DNA of 59,917 nucleotides, taken from positions 1 to 59,917 of the forward strand of contig DAIDKV010000179.1 in the NCBI GenBank assembly GCA_027449865.1. The letters run 5' to 3'. The notes under the pieces are model-generated. The model saw nothing but the letters and a program-made list of their open reading frames with translations. It had not been told where the DNA came from and ran no database searches. Made by a program: the position numbers and the translations under genes. This document shows positions 17,199 through 26,744 of the stretch, in pieces. How positions within the stretch are numbered: the stretch's first letter is position 1; each line of letters starts with the position of its first letter. Origin of the DNA: Planctomycetales bacterium (GTDB taxonomy: Bacteria > Planctomycetota > Planctomycetia > Isosphaerales > Isosphaeraceae).

Positions 17199-18128
17199 TT
17201 ACGCCACGATCCCCTTGGTAATCATCATGAAGACCTCTTCGAGCGAGAGCGGCTCCTCGGCGAACGACTGCACGGTGATCCCCGACTGAATCAGCCGATC
17301 GAGAACTCGGGCCATGTCGCGGTCCTGGCCCTCGAACTCAGCGCTCAGCGTGTGGTCATAAGCCTCAACCATCCGGATCGACGAATCCCCCCTCAGCAAT
17401 TCGGCGGCGCGGTCGGTCGACTCGTCGAGGACGCGCACCTTCAACACCCGGTGCGAGCGGATCTGGTTCTGGATCTCGCGGATGCTCCCCGCCGCGAGCA
17501 GCTTGCCCCGCTCGATGATCCCGATCGACGTGCAGAAATCGGCCAGCTCCGAAAGAATATGACTGGAGATCAAAATCGTCTTGCCCATCTGCCGAAGCTC
17601 GTTCAAAAGCGCCTTCATCTCCAGTCGGGCGCGAGGGTCGAGACCCGAGGCCGGCTCATCCAGGATCAAGACGGGCGGGTCGTGCACCAGCGTCTTCGCC
17701 AGGCAGAGCCGCTGTTTCATCCCCTTGGAGAGCCCGTTGACATAATCATCTCGCTTGTGCGTCAGGTCGAGCAGTTCCAGGACCTCGCCGATGATCTTCT
17801 TCCGATACCCTCGCGGGATCTCGTACGCGACCGCGAAGAAATCGAGGAACTCCCAGACCTTCATCCCGTCATAGACGCCGAAATCGTCGGGCATGAAGCC
17901 GATCACGCGACGGACGGCCATCGGCTCCGACGTCACCGAAAAGCCGGCGACGCGTCCCTCGCCCGAGGTCGGTCGAAGGAGGGTCGCCAGAAAGCGAATC
18001 GTCGTGCTCTTGCCGGCGCCGTTGGGGCCGATGAAGCCGAACGTCTCCCCCTTGCCGATGGTGAAGCTCAGGTCGTCGACGGCGATGAAGTCGCCGTAGT
18101 GCTTGGTGAAGTGCTGGACCTCGATCAT
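17199..18128 (-). CDS. ABC transporter ATP-binding protein
   Basis: The 309-residue product has all ABC motifs: Walker A GPNGAGKSTT at about residues 34-43, signature LSKGMKQR near 137, and Walker B with D-loop VLILDEPASGLDPRAR near 154-169. The sequence style (MIEVQHFTKHYGDFIAVDDL...) matches the ATPases of ABC-2 exporters such as GldA, NatA and CcmA relatives. A C-terminal extension of about 80 residues (after SSHILSELADFCTS) is typical of this group. It energises the duplicated permease encoded downstream. The upstream 859-residue membrane protein ends 52 bases before its start. Confidence 0.95.
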   Translation of the reverse strand: MIEVQHFTKHYGDFIAVDDLSFTIGKGETFGFIGPNGAGKSTTIRFLATLLRPTSGEGRVAGFSVTSEPMAVRRVIGFMPDDFGVYDGMKVWEFLDFFAVAYEIPRGYRKKIIGEVLELLDLTHKRDDYVNGLSKGMKQRLCLAKTLVHDPPVLILDEPASGLDPRARLEMKALLNELRQMGKTILISSHILSELADFCTSIGIIERGKLLAAGSIREIQNQIRSHRVLKVRVLDESTDRAAELLRGDSSIRMVEAYDHTLSAEFEGQDRDMARVLDRLIQSGITVQSFAEEPLSLEEVFMMITKGIVA

Positions 18129-18180
18129 CGGTCGCGCGTCTCCCCGGCCCGGGCCGGTACGGTGCTGGTCTCGGGATCGG

Positions 18181-20760
18181 TTACTTCTTCGGCGGGCTCG
18201 CCTGCGGAGGGACCTGGGCCCTGAGGGCGTCCATCATCGTCCGCATCGATCGTCCTTCGGGCGACTGGTCGTTGATCGTCTCGGAGGCAAAATAAAGCTT
18301 GCTGTCCGGGCTGGGCGGCGGACCGCTCCTCAGGTGGACCAGCACGGCGGTTCGACCGCGAAGGCGGTCGAGCGGCGGATCGATCACCTGACCGGGCATC
18401 GACCGCGCCACCCAGGCGACCAGCCGAATCTCGCCCGCATTCTCCGGCGACGGTTCCCAGGTGGATCGGACCACCCGAAGGAACGCGTCCAGGTCGGGCC
18501 CATCCCCCGCATCCAGCTTCTCGGGAGGCTTCGACCCGCCAACCGCGCCGATCTCGACCGAGCCCCCAGGTGCGATGGTGCCGAGGTAGCGCTCGTCCCA
18601 GGCCGCTCGGTCGGTCCCGTTGATGTCGATCAGGATCGCGTCGCGCAGCTCCAGCTCGCTCCCGTTGACGACCTTCCGCGCCGTCCCTTCGCCCTCGATC
18701 CGGATCGCTCCGGCGAGGGTGGTCATCTCCTCGGCGCGGAAGAGTGAGAGGGTTCTCGGCTGGATGATCAGGTTCGAGAGCGCGGGCACCGGGCTGGAGT
18801 CCCAGGTCGTGACGGTCCGGTCCTCGCCGGCGATCGTCCGGCCGGTGCCGAGCGGAAGCGCCAGCGCCGTGTTGTTGTCGGGATACGAGATTGTGTAATC
18901 CCCTCGCCCGCTGCTGTAAATCGAGGCAAACCGAGACAGGTGAGCGCGGGGATAATCGCCATGGACTTCCAGGAGATCAAGCTCGTCGGAGGCCGAGTCA
19001 AACCCAAGGTCGTAGGCCGCCCCACGCTGGACGCCGATGGCGAACGCAAACGCCACGACCGGAACCACAAACCAGGCCCACTCGCGCCGGTTGAAGACGA
19101 ACCGGCAGACCAGCCAGTTGAGCGGAACGACCACGATCAGATACGCGAAGATCACGCGGAGAACAAAGCCCGAGCTGGGGATGCGAATGCCCGACGACTC
19201 TTCGAGCAGGTCGCGGGCCAGCGCGGGGAGGCGGGAGTTGTCGCGCCAGTCGGCAACGCCCGGCTCGTACGGCCGGGACGGGTCGCGGAACGGTCCGAGA
19301 TTTGGAACCGCGCTTGTTTTGGCCTCCTCCCGGGAAGCCGTCCCGGGGGCCTGCGGAACGTGGCCGCCGGTGTCCTCGCCGACGCGAGCATCCCGGCTGG
19401 TGATCCGGTACCACGAGAGGTTGCGGCCCGCAAGCCGCCCGCGCTGAACTTCGGTGTAGGCGTTGATGAGCTGGCCGGCGTTGAGGATCGGATCGTCCGG
19501 ACGCCGGAGGATCACCCGGCGGACCATCGTGTCGAGGCCCGGCCAGTGGGCGAACGTCGGCTCCGTCGGATTGATCGTCAGCATCGTGATCCGCCCCCGG
19601 CCGACCCTCCGCTCGACGGCAAGCAGGTGCGGACTCCCCTCGCCAAGCGAGATCGTCGACGCCCCGGGCGCTGGCCGGAGCGCCGCCAGATACACCGGCT
19701 TCTTGTCCGCCGGCCGGATCGGGACCGAACGCTGATAGGTCCGGTTCAGGTCGGGACCACGCGCCGCCCGCTGGATCGTCGCGTAGTCCTCGGAGAAAGG
19801 CAAAAACCCGACTGTCGGCGGCGGATACGTCTTCGAGAGCGGGTCGAGCTCGGCCTCGCCGAGTGCGACCGTCTCGCCGGTCGGCTCGCCGGGAAGATAA
19901 GGGCCGAGAAAGCCCTCCTTGTCCAGCGCGTACGAATGGCCGGCTCCGCCGATCAGGATGAGCTGGCCGCCCCAGTGCAGCCAGTCGATCATCGCCTGCT
20001 GCTGGCCAATGGTCAATGTGTCGGGCGGCAGACCGTCCCAGATCACGTGGCTGAAGGTTGTCCAGGTCAGCGGATGCGAGGAAAGCGGCATCTTCTCGAT
20101 CTCGGCCGGCAGAACGACGCGGTAATACCGCTCTCGGTCGATCGACTGCGGGTTATCACGCTCGGTCGCCGACGGAATCATCGCGGCCATCCGGTTCCAG
20201 GTCGCGAATCGCGTCGTCGCATCCTTGCTCAAAATGAGCACCAGCGCCTGGTGAGGCGACATCTCCGTCAATGGCACCTGCCACGGAGCATCCGCGCGGA
20301 GCGAGCCCGGCCGGGCGATGGAAACGGTCCACTCCTTCGGAACATTCGGCAGCAGCACCTGCTCGGAGAGCCATCGCCGCTGGTCCTTCAGCAGCCGGGC
20401 GTCACGCCGGTATACCACGTCGATCGCCGTTCCTTCGAGCGGGACCGGGTCGGAGCGCAGCAGACCCTCGTAGTCCTCGTTATTGGCCCGCACGTCAAGC
20501 GAAAGCGTGCTCCAGTGATTCGCTTTCACATACGGAAGAATATCAAACGGCGCGATCTGCGACTTGAAGAACTCAAACGGCGGCTTGTCACGCTTCTCCT
20601 CGATCTTCTTCTTGACCGCCTCGGGATCCGTCAGAATGCGCAGACGGTCTTCCTCCTGCGTCGGCAGTTGCGCGGCGGCCGACCCGGCGATCGCCAGGAC
20701 AAGCCCAACGACCAGCCCGGACATTCTCCATCCGCGATCGCTCGATCGTTCGCATTCCAT
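18181..20760 (-). CDS. Large exported membrane protein of the ABC operon
   Basis: The product has about 859 residues. An Arg-containing n-region and hydrophobic core (MSGLVVGLVLAIAGSAAAQ) form a signal peptide. The long extracytoplasmic part includes MIDWLHWGGQLILIGGAGHS, which resembles the Rossmann/GATase-like domain found in proteins beside ABC-2 gliding-type exporters. Three membrane segments follow at about residues 595-665 (LRVIFAYLIVVVPLNWLVC, WAWFVVPVVAFAFAIGVQRG), then a beta-rich C-terminal domain. Position directly before the ATPase marks it as first gene of this operon. Start at 20760 keeps positive charges before the signal core; 20724 is an alternative. The frame is open to 20934, but that part looks non-coding. 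Confidence 0.8.
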   Translation of the reverse strand: MECERSSDRGWRMSGLVVGLVLAIAGSAAAQLPTQEEDRLRILTDPEAVKKKIEEKRDKPPFEFFKSQIAPFDILPYVKANHWSTLSLDVRANNEDYEGLLRSDPVPLEGTAIDVVYRRDARLLKDQRRWLSEQVLLPNVPKEWTVSIARPGSLRADAPWQVPLTEMSPHQALVLILSKDATTRFATWNRMAAMIPSATERDNPQSIDRERYYRVVLPAEIEKMPLSSHPLTWTTFSHVIWDGLPPDTLTIGQQQAMIDWLHWGGQLILIGGAGHSYALDKEGFLGPYLPGEPTGETVALGEAELDPLSKTYPPPTVGFLPFSEDYATIQRAARGPDLNRTYQRSVPIRPADKKPVYLAALRPAPGASTISLGEGSPHLLAVERRVGRGRITMLTINPTEPTFAHWPGLDTMVRRVILRRPDDPILNAGQLINAYTEVQRGRLAGRNLSWYRITSRDARVGEDTGGHVPQAPGTASREEAKTSAVPNLGPFRDPSRPYEPGVADWRDNSRLPALARDLLEESSGIRIPSSGFVLRVIFAYLIVVVPLNWLVCRFVFNRREWAWFVVPVVAFAFAIGVQRGAAYDLGFDSASDELDLLEVHGDYPRAHLSRFASIYSSGRGDYTISYPDNNTALALPLGTGRTIAGEDRTVTTWDSSPVPALSNLIIQPRTLSLFRAEEMTTLAGAIRIEGEGTARKVVNGSELELRDAILIDINGTDRAAWDERYLGTIAPGGSVEIGAVGGSKPPEKLDAGDGPDLDAFLRVVRSTWEPSPENAGEIRLVAWVARSMPGQVIDPPLDRLRGRTAVLVHLRSGPPPSPDSKLYFASETINDQSPEGRSMRTMMDALRAQVPPQASPPKK

Positions 20761-20921
20761 GGCCGGCGACCTCCGGACCGGGCCGAGACCCGAAAACCAT
20801 CGACGGGCCGATCGGATCTCTCGGACCATCTCGACCTCGTCAACTCCTGACGATTGTAACAGCCGAAAGTCGCGCCCGGAAGGGTCACGCTCGCGGCAAT
20901 CGGAGACCCTCACCTCGATAA

Positions 20922-22595
20922 TCAGCGTACCCACATGTAAAAATACGGATCAAGACTCGGTCCCGGCCGGTAGCGGAACCGGCGAAGGTCGATCGAGGTC
21001 CCGGGGATCACGGGATTGGGTGTCGGGTTGATGACCGCGCGAACGGGATCCGTGGCGATCACGCGGGGAAGCCATCGCGCCCGCGGCTCGGCCAGACCCT
21101 CGACCTCGAAAACCGGGTAGAGCCAGTCGTCATAAACCAGTTCGAGCCGGCCGTTCAGCCGATTGAGGCCCGGCCGGTCCGTGAAGAACATCGATGACCG
21201 TGCGACTGGTCCGTTCTCGTACAGGCTTGTGGTGAGCGATCGGAGCCGGTCCGTCTCCCAGGTGGCTTCCCTCACCACCGTGAGGTCCGCGAACACAACA
21301 ACCGCCGACGCCACGACCATCGCCCGCTGGACCAACCGAGGCGTCCCCCGCTCAATCGCCGAGACAACCGCGCGGGCGCCCAGGACCGACGCGAAGACCG
21401 ACGCCGGAATCCCATAATTCACCCAGGCGCCGGCACTGTTGTGGCTGAGAATCGCCGCCATCGCCAGTTCGGCCCCCAGGCAGACCGCCAGAACAACGTC
21501 GCTCCAGGAATAATTTCTCAAAAGAACACAGGTTACCAAAGTCAGAGTAACCACGATTGTAATTGCAAGAAAAAGTGCCGCGCCGGACCTCGGACCCGTA
21601 TAGTAAAAATGGGCAGCCGTCCCCACAAAAAGTCCCATGGAGTACACCGAGGTGCCAAAAGTCGCGACCGACCTTCGGATCCCCGGCCCGCTCGCCGCGA
21701 CGCCGAGCACTCCCACGGCGATCATGGCCCACGCCCCGGCGGATCGATCCACGATCATCAAGAAAAGGATGATCACCATGTCCAGGCCGCCCGGATGAAG
21801 GTGCCCGATCCGCGAGGCGGCCATGAACGCCGCGTCCCAGATCCGCCCGCTCGTGACAACCCATTCCATTCCGTAGATCACCAGGGCCGTCGCGATCCCC
21901 GGCAAGGCCAGACGTGCGAGTGCCCCCGTTCCGCATCGACCCGTGAGCGTCACCAGAAGGCCCACGCCCCATGCCACAACCAGATGTTGCTTCACGCAGA
22001 CCGCTAGCCCAAACAGGATCGACGCCGCGACAAGCCGGCGACGGTCCTCGCCGATCGATTCGAGCGTCAGCACAACGCCCCAGGTCTGGAGCGCCACGCC
22101 GAGAAGGTCCGGCCGAACCGCGAACGGAAAGCCCGCGAGCATCGGCGAGGCGGCCAGAAGCAGGACCGACCACCAACCCGATCGACGCGAACGCCCCCCA
22201 ATCCGACCCAGTCGATAGGCGGCGGCGAGGGTCGCCAGCAACCCCACCGCGGAGACCAGCCGACCCGCCAACCTCGCCGCCTCGACCGGGTGAAGACCGG
22301 CCTTCCAGATCGGCCAGGCCAACAGTCCCGCTACCCGGTAATACAGAGGCGCGTGGATCAGGACCAGCGGGTTCGTGCCGCTGTAGGGACCGTACAACTC
22401 TCGCGGGCTCGCGGTCAACTGGCGGGCGACCGCCATCATCAGCGGCGATTCCATCGCCTCGGTATCGGCCGCGCCTAGACCGCGCCCCGCCCAGTAGCCG
22501 ATCGCAAGCGCCGCCGTGATCGCGAGCGCCGCCGTGATCGCGGCCGGCTCCCAACCCTCTGCGCGGCTCGGATGGCTCGGACTCGGCTCGCTCAT
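20922..22595 (-). CDS. Polytopic membrane glycosyltransferase (GT39/ArnT-like), copy A
   Basis: The 557-residue product has 11-13 hydrophobic segments. After the first helix it carries ESPLMMAVARQL and a luminal loop with GPYSGTNPLVLIHAPLYYRV, the position where GT-C glycosyltransferases (PMT/ArnT type) place their acidic catalytic residues. It would transfer a lipid-linked sugar on the outer face of the membrane; acceptor unknown. The start ATG (22595) overlaps the stop of copy B by 4 bases (ATGA), so both are one operon. It is a tandem paralogue of 22592-24208: the segment coded at about 21960-22400 is nearly identical in DNA, while the C-terminal halves differ. Confidence 0.82.
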   Translation of the reverse strand: MSEPSPSHPSRAEGWEPAAITAALAITAALAIGYWAGRGLGAADTEAMESPLMMAVARQLTASPRELYGPYSGTNPLVLIHAPLYYRVAGLLAWPIWKAGLHPVEAARLAGRLVSAVGLLATLAAAYRLGRIGGRSRRSGWWSVLLLAASPMLAGFPFAVRPDLLGVALQTWGVVLTLESIGEDRRRLVAASILFGLAVCVKQHLVVAWGVGLLVTLTGRCGTGALARLALPGIATALVIYGMEWVVTSGRIWDAAFMAASRIGHLHPGGLDMVIILFLMIVDRSAGAWAMIAVGVLGVAASGPGIRRSVATFGTSVYSMGLFVGTAAHFYYTGPRSGAALFLAITIVVTLTLVTCVLLRNYSWSDVVLAVCLGAELAMAAILSHNSAGAWVNYGIPASVFASVLGARAVVSAIERGTPRLVQRAMVVASAVVVFADLTVVREATWETDRLRSLTTSLYENGPVARSSMFFTDRPGLNRLNGRLELVYDDWLYPVFEVEGLAEPRARWLPRVIATDPVRAVINPTPNPVIPGTSIDLRRFRYRPGPSLDPYFYMWVR

Positions 22596-24208
22596 GGCAT
22601 CCCAGGAAACCCGACCCAGACCCAGAATCGACCGGCCCGCCCAGCGCGGCGGTATCCCCGCTCCAGAAGCGATCCCGGCAGACCCTCGATCCGGTCGCCC
22701 TCTGATTCGAGAACGACAGCCCCGACTCCCGCCTCGGGACGAATCCTCGGCCCAAGCCATCGCGAACGTGGCTCGGCCAGTTTCCTCGATTCGAAGACCG
22801 GATACAACCAGTCGTCGAAGACCAGGTCGAGCCGGCCCGTCATCCGGTTCCGAGACGGCCGGTCGCCAAAGACGATCGCCGAGGGCGACACCCCCGCCGT
22901 CTCCAGTACGCGGGCCAGGTCACGATGCTCGGCCGACCGACGAGTCGCCTCGACCTTCGCGTCCATCCAGGCCGAGGCCAGCACCGCGACGACCGCCGTC
23001 GCCACGATCGTCTGACCAGGCCAACCGGCGCCCTCCGCGGCAGCGATCATCGGCCGGGCGATCATCGCCGAGGCAAGCGGGATCATCGGAATCGCATAGT
23101 TGATCCAGGCCCCGCTCGACGACCACGAGAGAACGATCACCACCACCAGCTCGGCCACGAGACAGGCACCCAGCATCCCCTCGACCCGACCAGCGCGGGC
23201 GCAACCGGCCAGGCCGATCGCCAGGCCAGCCATCGAGAGCGCGGGGAGGATCGTCGTGACCCACGGACCTGGCCAGAAGACCTGCGCGATCGAGAGCCCC
23301 GCGAGAGCGCCGACCAGCCCCACACCAGCGCCTCCGAGGGCCGAGGCCGCCACCGCCGCCGCCGAGAGCCCAGCCGCCTTGCCAGCCACCGCCGCGAGTA
23401 CCGTTGCGACGTGGAGCCCATCGCCGGGGTGGACCCGTCCGACGCCCGACGCCACGACAAATGCCGAGTCCCACAGACGCCCGCCCGTGATGATCGCCTC
23501 GACCGCGTACAGCAGCCCCGCCGTCGCGAGGCCCGGCCCCATCAGCCGCGCGACCGAGGATGGCCGAGGCTGCCCCCTCAACGTGGCGATCGCGATCATC
23601 ACGCCCCATGCCACAACCAGATGTTGCTTCACGCAGGCGGCCAGCCCGAAGAAGATCGAGGCCGCGACAAGCCGGCGACGGTCCTCACCGATCGATTCGA
23701 GCGTCAGCGCGACACCCCAGGTCTGGAGCGCCACCCCGAGAAGGTCCGGCCGAACCGCGAACGGATAGGCATCCAGCGCAGGGCACGAGGCGACCAGAAG
23801 CGCGGCCCACAGTCCGGCGTCCTGCGAACGTCCTCCGATCCGGCCAAGCCGATAGGCGGCGGCGAGGGTTGCCAGCAACCCCACCGCGGAGACCAGCCGC
23901 CCCGCCAACCTCGCCGCCTCGACCGGGTGAAGACCGGCCTTCCAGATCGGCCAGGCCAGCAGTCCCGAAACCCGGTAATACATCGGCGCGTGGATCAGGA
24001 CCAGCGGGTTCGTATGGCCGTAGGGACCGTACAACTCCCCAGGTCCGGCGACAAGCTGCCGGGCCACGGACATCATCAGCGGCGACTCGTACGGCTCGAC
24101 ATCTTCACGACCGATCCCCCACGCGAGCCGGAAGCCGAGAAAGGCCACGGCCGAGGCGATCAGCAGCACTCGGATCCCGATCGCCGGCCGATTCTTGCCT
24201 TGGGCCAT
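22592..24208 (-). CDS. Polytopic membrane glycosyltransferase (GT39/ArnT-like), copy B
   Basis: The 538-residue product is the upstream partner of copy A. It shares ESPLMMSVARQL, GPYGHTNPLVLIHAPMYYRV and a long run around GLLAWPIWKAGLHPVEAARL with only a few substitutions. It is predicted to be a GT-C type integral membrane glycosyltransferase with about 12 helices. The C-terminal third (PSRNRMTGRLDLVFDDWLYP) matches PGLNRLNGRLELVYDDWLYP in copy A, so the similarity extends over the whole length at protein level. The start at 24208 (MAQGKNRPAIGIR) precedes the first helix; the frame is open upstream but without conserved features. Confidence 0.82.
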   Translation of the reverse strand: MAQGKNRPAIGIRVLLIASAVAFLGFRLAWGIGREDVEPYESPLMMSVARQLVAGPGELYGPYGHTNPLVLIHAPMYYRVSGLLAWPIWKAGLHPVEAARLAGRLVSAVGLLATLAAAYRLGRIGGRSQDAGLWAALLVASCPALDAYPFAVRPDLLGVALQTWGVALTLESIGEDRRRLVAASIFFGLAACVKQHLVVAWGVMIAIATLRGQPRPSSVARLMGPGLATAGLLYAVEAIITGGRLWDSAFVVASGVGRVHPGDGLHVATVLAAVAGKAAGLSAAAVAASALGGAGVGLVGALAGLSIAQVFWPGPWVTTILPALSMAGLAIGLAGCARAGRVEGMLGACLVAELVVVIVLSWSSSGAWINYAIPMIPLASAMIARPMIAAAEGAGWPGQTIVATAVVAVLASAWMDAKVEATRRSAEHRDLARVLETAGVSPSAIVFGDRPSRNRMTGRLDLVFDDWLYPVFESRKLAEPRSRWLGPRIRPEAGVGAVVLESEGDRIEGLPGSLLERGYRRAGRAGRFWVWVGFPGMP

Positions 24209-24254
24209 CGCACGGCTCCTCGGGCTTCTCGATACTCCAGGCCACTCCTCGAAA

Positions 24255-24971
24255 TCACGGCACCAGGAGGATCGCGATCGCCACCAGAGCGGCCGCGCCA
24301 AGCAGGCCAATGACCAGCCCCGGAACGCGACGAAGCTTGAGGAAGAAGATCAGGATCAGGCCTGTCGCTGAGATGATTGTCAGGACAACCGCCGAGAGAT
24401 CAATCACGACCGACCAGACCGGCCCCGTGTCACGCCCCTTGTGCAAATCGTTGATGACCGCGACAAAGCCGTGAGAAGTCTGCGTCAGATTATAGTGGCC
24501 GGAGTCGCGGTCGATGAAGGCGTCGGCGGCATAGCCCGGGCCCTTGAAGGTGACCGTGCATTCCGCCTCCTCAACCCGAAAATCGACGAGCGCCCCGCGG
24601 ATCGCGTGCTCTTGCCGAAGGTGCTCGACAATCTCGAGCTTCGCGACCCCGCTCGACCCCTCCGCATCCGACGTCCCCGAGGGACCGCGCAGCCACTTCG
24701 CTTCGAGCTGTCCCTCAGCCTGCTCCTGCCGTTCAGAGCCGGCGAAAAACCAGTCGGGGTGGTTGAGAGTGATCCCGGTCACGCTGAAGAAGAGGACCGC
24801 CGCAAGCCCAAACATCGAGACGTAAATGTGAAGCCAGAGGGTCAGCTTGACGGTCCTGATCTTCAGAGTGCGCAGCCGCGACGTCCCGGGCCTCGACCGG
24901 TCGCCAGGCTCCGGGCTATTTCGTCGCAGGCTTTCGGCGATACTCGATCGAGGCGGATCGGATCTCGACAT
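24255..24971 (-). CDS. PepSY-associated transmembrane protein
   Basis: The 238-residue product has a polar N-terminus, a first helix KLTLWLHIYVSMFGLAAVLF followed by SVTGITLNHPDW, the classical signature of PepSY_TM proteins. A periplasmic region follows (EIVEHLRQEHAIRGALVDFR ... VTFKGPGYAADAFIDRDSG), then a second PepSY_TM signature NDLHKGRDTGPVWSVVIDLS with SATGLILIFFLKLRR and a last C-terminal helix. Such proteins work in membrane electron transfer or flavin-linked iron reduction. Its start lies inside the 3' end of the ApbE gene (56-base overlap), so the two are translationally coupled. ApbE-type FMN attachment to a partner is plausible, but no clear D-G-x-S/T-G-A-S/T site is seen here. 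Confidence 0.85.
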   Translation of the reverse strand: MSRSDPPRSSIAESLRRNSPEPGDRSRPGTSRLRTLKIRTVKLTLWLHIYVSMFGLAAVLFFSVTGITLNHPDWFFAGSERQEQAEGQLEAKWLRGPSGTSDAEGSSGVAKLEIVEHLRQEHAIRGALVDFRVEEAECTVTFKGPGYAADAFIDRDSGHYNLTQTSHGFVAVINDLHKGRDTGPVWSVVIDLSAVVLTIISATGLILIFFLKLRRVPGLVIGLLGAAALVAIAILLVP

Positions 24972-26487
24972 TTCCCTTGAGTTCCTCGGTGAACGGGGTC
25001 TCGCCCACGGCGACCTTCTTGCGAATCTCCTGATAGGTCCCGTGCTCGCGCGCGGCCTCGATCGTGATCGTGTACTCGCCAGCCGGCAGGGGCTTCTTGA
25101 AATTGTCCTTGCCGTCCCAGATGACCCGGTACTTCCCCGGCGGGCGTGTCGGCCGCGCCAGGCTGTAGAACAGCTCTTTCTTGTCGCGGAGTTTCCGATC
25201 GGTGTCGGCGGCGTACCATCGCTTCAGGTCCGGCATCCATTGAAACGGACCGGCGCCTCCCATCGAGACCCAGAGCGAGAGCGTCCGCACCAGATTTCCC
25301 TTCGCGTCCTCGACCCAGACGACCACGTACGGCCGACGATACCGACCTCCGTCGTCGGGACGGTTCACCTCATAGTGAACCACCATCTCGAAATCGGGAT
25401 TCCAGGGCTTACCCTCAGCCGTCTTCCTTGCGAGACCGCCCTGGCCCGGATCCTTGCCCGGGTCGTCGGCCGAGGCCAGCAGCGTGGGTGCCGGACGCTC
25501 GTATCGGTGCCAGCCGGGGCTCCGGGTGGTCGTCCCGTCCTTCTCGACGACAAGGAACTCGACGCCAGGCATCGATCCCGCAAGCCGGCTCGCTTCCTCG
25601 GGCCCGAGAACGTTCAGCGCGGTGGCGAGGGCGTCGGCATCCATCCCGCGTTCGGCGATCACGACGGCCTCGGTCACGCGATCGACGGGCTGGCCGGTCC
25701 TTGGATCGAGGATGTGCGAATACCACTGGCCGCCGATCCGGAACCCGCGCTGGGAGTTCCCGCTGGTGGAGACCGAGCGATCCTGGACGTCAATGAACGT
25801 CAGCGGCTCGGAGGATTCGGAATCCGCCCAGGGCGCGGCGATCCCGATCGTCCCACCAATCTGACCCCGAACGCGGAGATCGCCGCCGACGTTGAGCAAA
25901 ACTCCGAAAACCCCGGGAACCTCGGCCATCGCGGCGTCGCAGACCCGGCCGACAATGTACCCCTTGGCGATCCCGTCGAGGGTGATCGGCGCGTCCGAGA
26001 GGCGCTCGGCCGTCCCCGAGACTGGATCGAGCCGCCAGGCCGGCTCGGCGATCGCCGATCGGGCGCGGGTTCGCTCGCCGGAAGTCGGAAGGTAGCCGCG
26101 ACGGGCCGATTCGACCCAGAGTCGAGAGAGTGCGCCGACCCTCGGATCGAAGGCACCGCCGGTCCGTTGACGCCACTCGTCCGACGCCCGCAGGACCTCG
26201 AACAATTCAGGCGAGACCGTTGAGCATCCGCGCGGGGCGTCGTGCCATCGCCGGAATTCACTGGTCGGGTCGTACCCGCTCAGGATCGCCGAGAGGCGAT
26301 CGATCCGGTCGAGGACCACCCCCTCGGCCCGGCGCGCCGCGGCCTCGTCGACCGCCCGGACGCGCAGCTCGAGCGACGTCCCCATGACGTTCTCGTGGAA
26401 GTAGCTGTAATCGCCGGCGCGGGAGCGGTCGGATCCCCCGATTACCGCGACGACGAGACAAACCGCGGACCGGATGAAGCGACTCAT
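24916..26487 (-). CDS. Exported FAD:protein FMN transferase (ApbE) fused to DUF2271, copy 1
   Basis: The 523-residue product has a signal peptide (ends near DRSRAG). Residues 30-330 are an ApbE domain with YFHENVMGTSLELRV, GGAFDPRVG, ITLDGIAKGYIVGRV, LLNVGGDLRVRG and YSHILDPRTGQPV, including the conserved Asp/Gly loop for FAD and metal. After a low-complexity linker, residues 370-523 form a DUF2271 beta-domain (EMVVHYEVNRPDD, YRRPYVVVWVEDAKG, PPGKYRVIWDGKDN). ApbE enzymes attach FMN to Ser/Thr of exported redox proteins. It is paralogous to 51125-52690. The neighbouring PepSY protein is the likely electron-transfer partner. Confidence 0.92.
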   Translation of the reverse strand: MSRFIRSAVCLVVAVIGGSDRSRAGDYSYFHENVMGTSLELRVRAVDEAAARRAEGVVLDRIDRLSAILSGYDPTSEFRRWHDAPRGCSTVSPELFEVLRASDEWRQRTGGAFDPRVGALSRLWVESARRGYLPTSGERTRARSAIAEPAWRLDPVSGTAERLSDAPITLDGIAKGYIVGRVCDAAMAEVPGVFGVLLNVGGDLRVRGQIGGTIGIAAPWADSESSEPLTFIDVQDRSVSTSGNSQRGFRIGGQWYSHILDPRTGQPVDRVTEAVVIAERGMDADALATALNVLGPEEASRLAGSMPGVEFLVVEKDGTTTRSPGWHRYERPAPTLLASADDPGKDPGQGGLARKTAEGKPWNPDFEMVVHYEVNRPDDGGRYRRPYVVVWVEDAKGNLVRTLSLWVSMGGAGPFQWMPDLKRWYAADTDRKLRDKKELFYSLARPTRPPGKYRVIWDGKDNFKKPLPAGEYTITIEAAREHGTYQEIRKKVAVGETPFTEELKGNVEIRSASIEYRRKPATK

Positions 26488-26744
26488 GATGGGCGGCCTG
26501 TCTCCGGGACGGATGCGTTGCGGTGAGCAGCAAGGATCGCGACCGCGAACCGGGGGGGCGATGTCGCGGTCGAAGTATTATGCCCCGGTTGCTGGTCGGG
26601 GGAAAGTCTCCTAACTTGGAGAGGCTGCCCGCGCTCATCATGTCATGGATTCCCAACGAATCCCGATTGCCTGGCGTGGGGGTTGGGGGGAAAATGGATG
26701 CGGCGATTCGACGGGATGATCAGTCCGGAGGAGGGATGGAGAGG

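Noticed and set aside
18940-20850. A 636-codon plus-strand frame opposite the large ABC-operon membrane protein
   Set aside because: Low-complexity Arg-rich text, with no motif; the minus-strand gene has a signal peptide, helices and operon context.
22925-24313. A 462-codon plus-strand frame over glycosyltransferase copy B
   Set aside because: Its counterpart in copy A is broken, and composition is non-protein-like.
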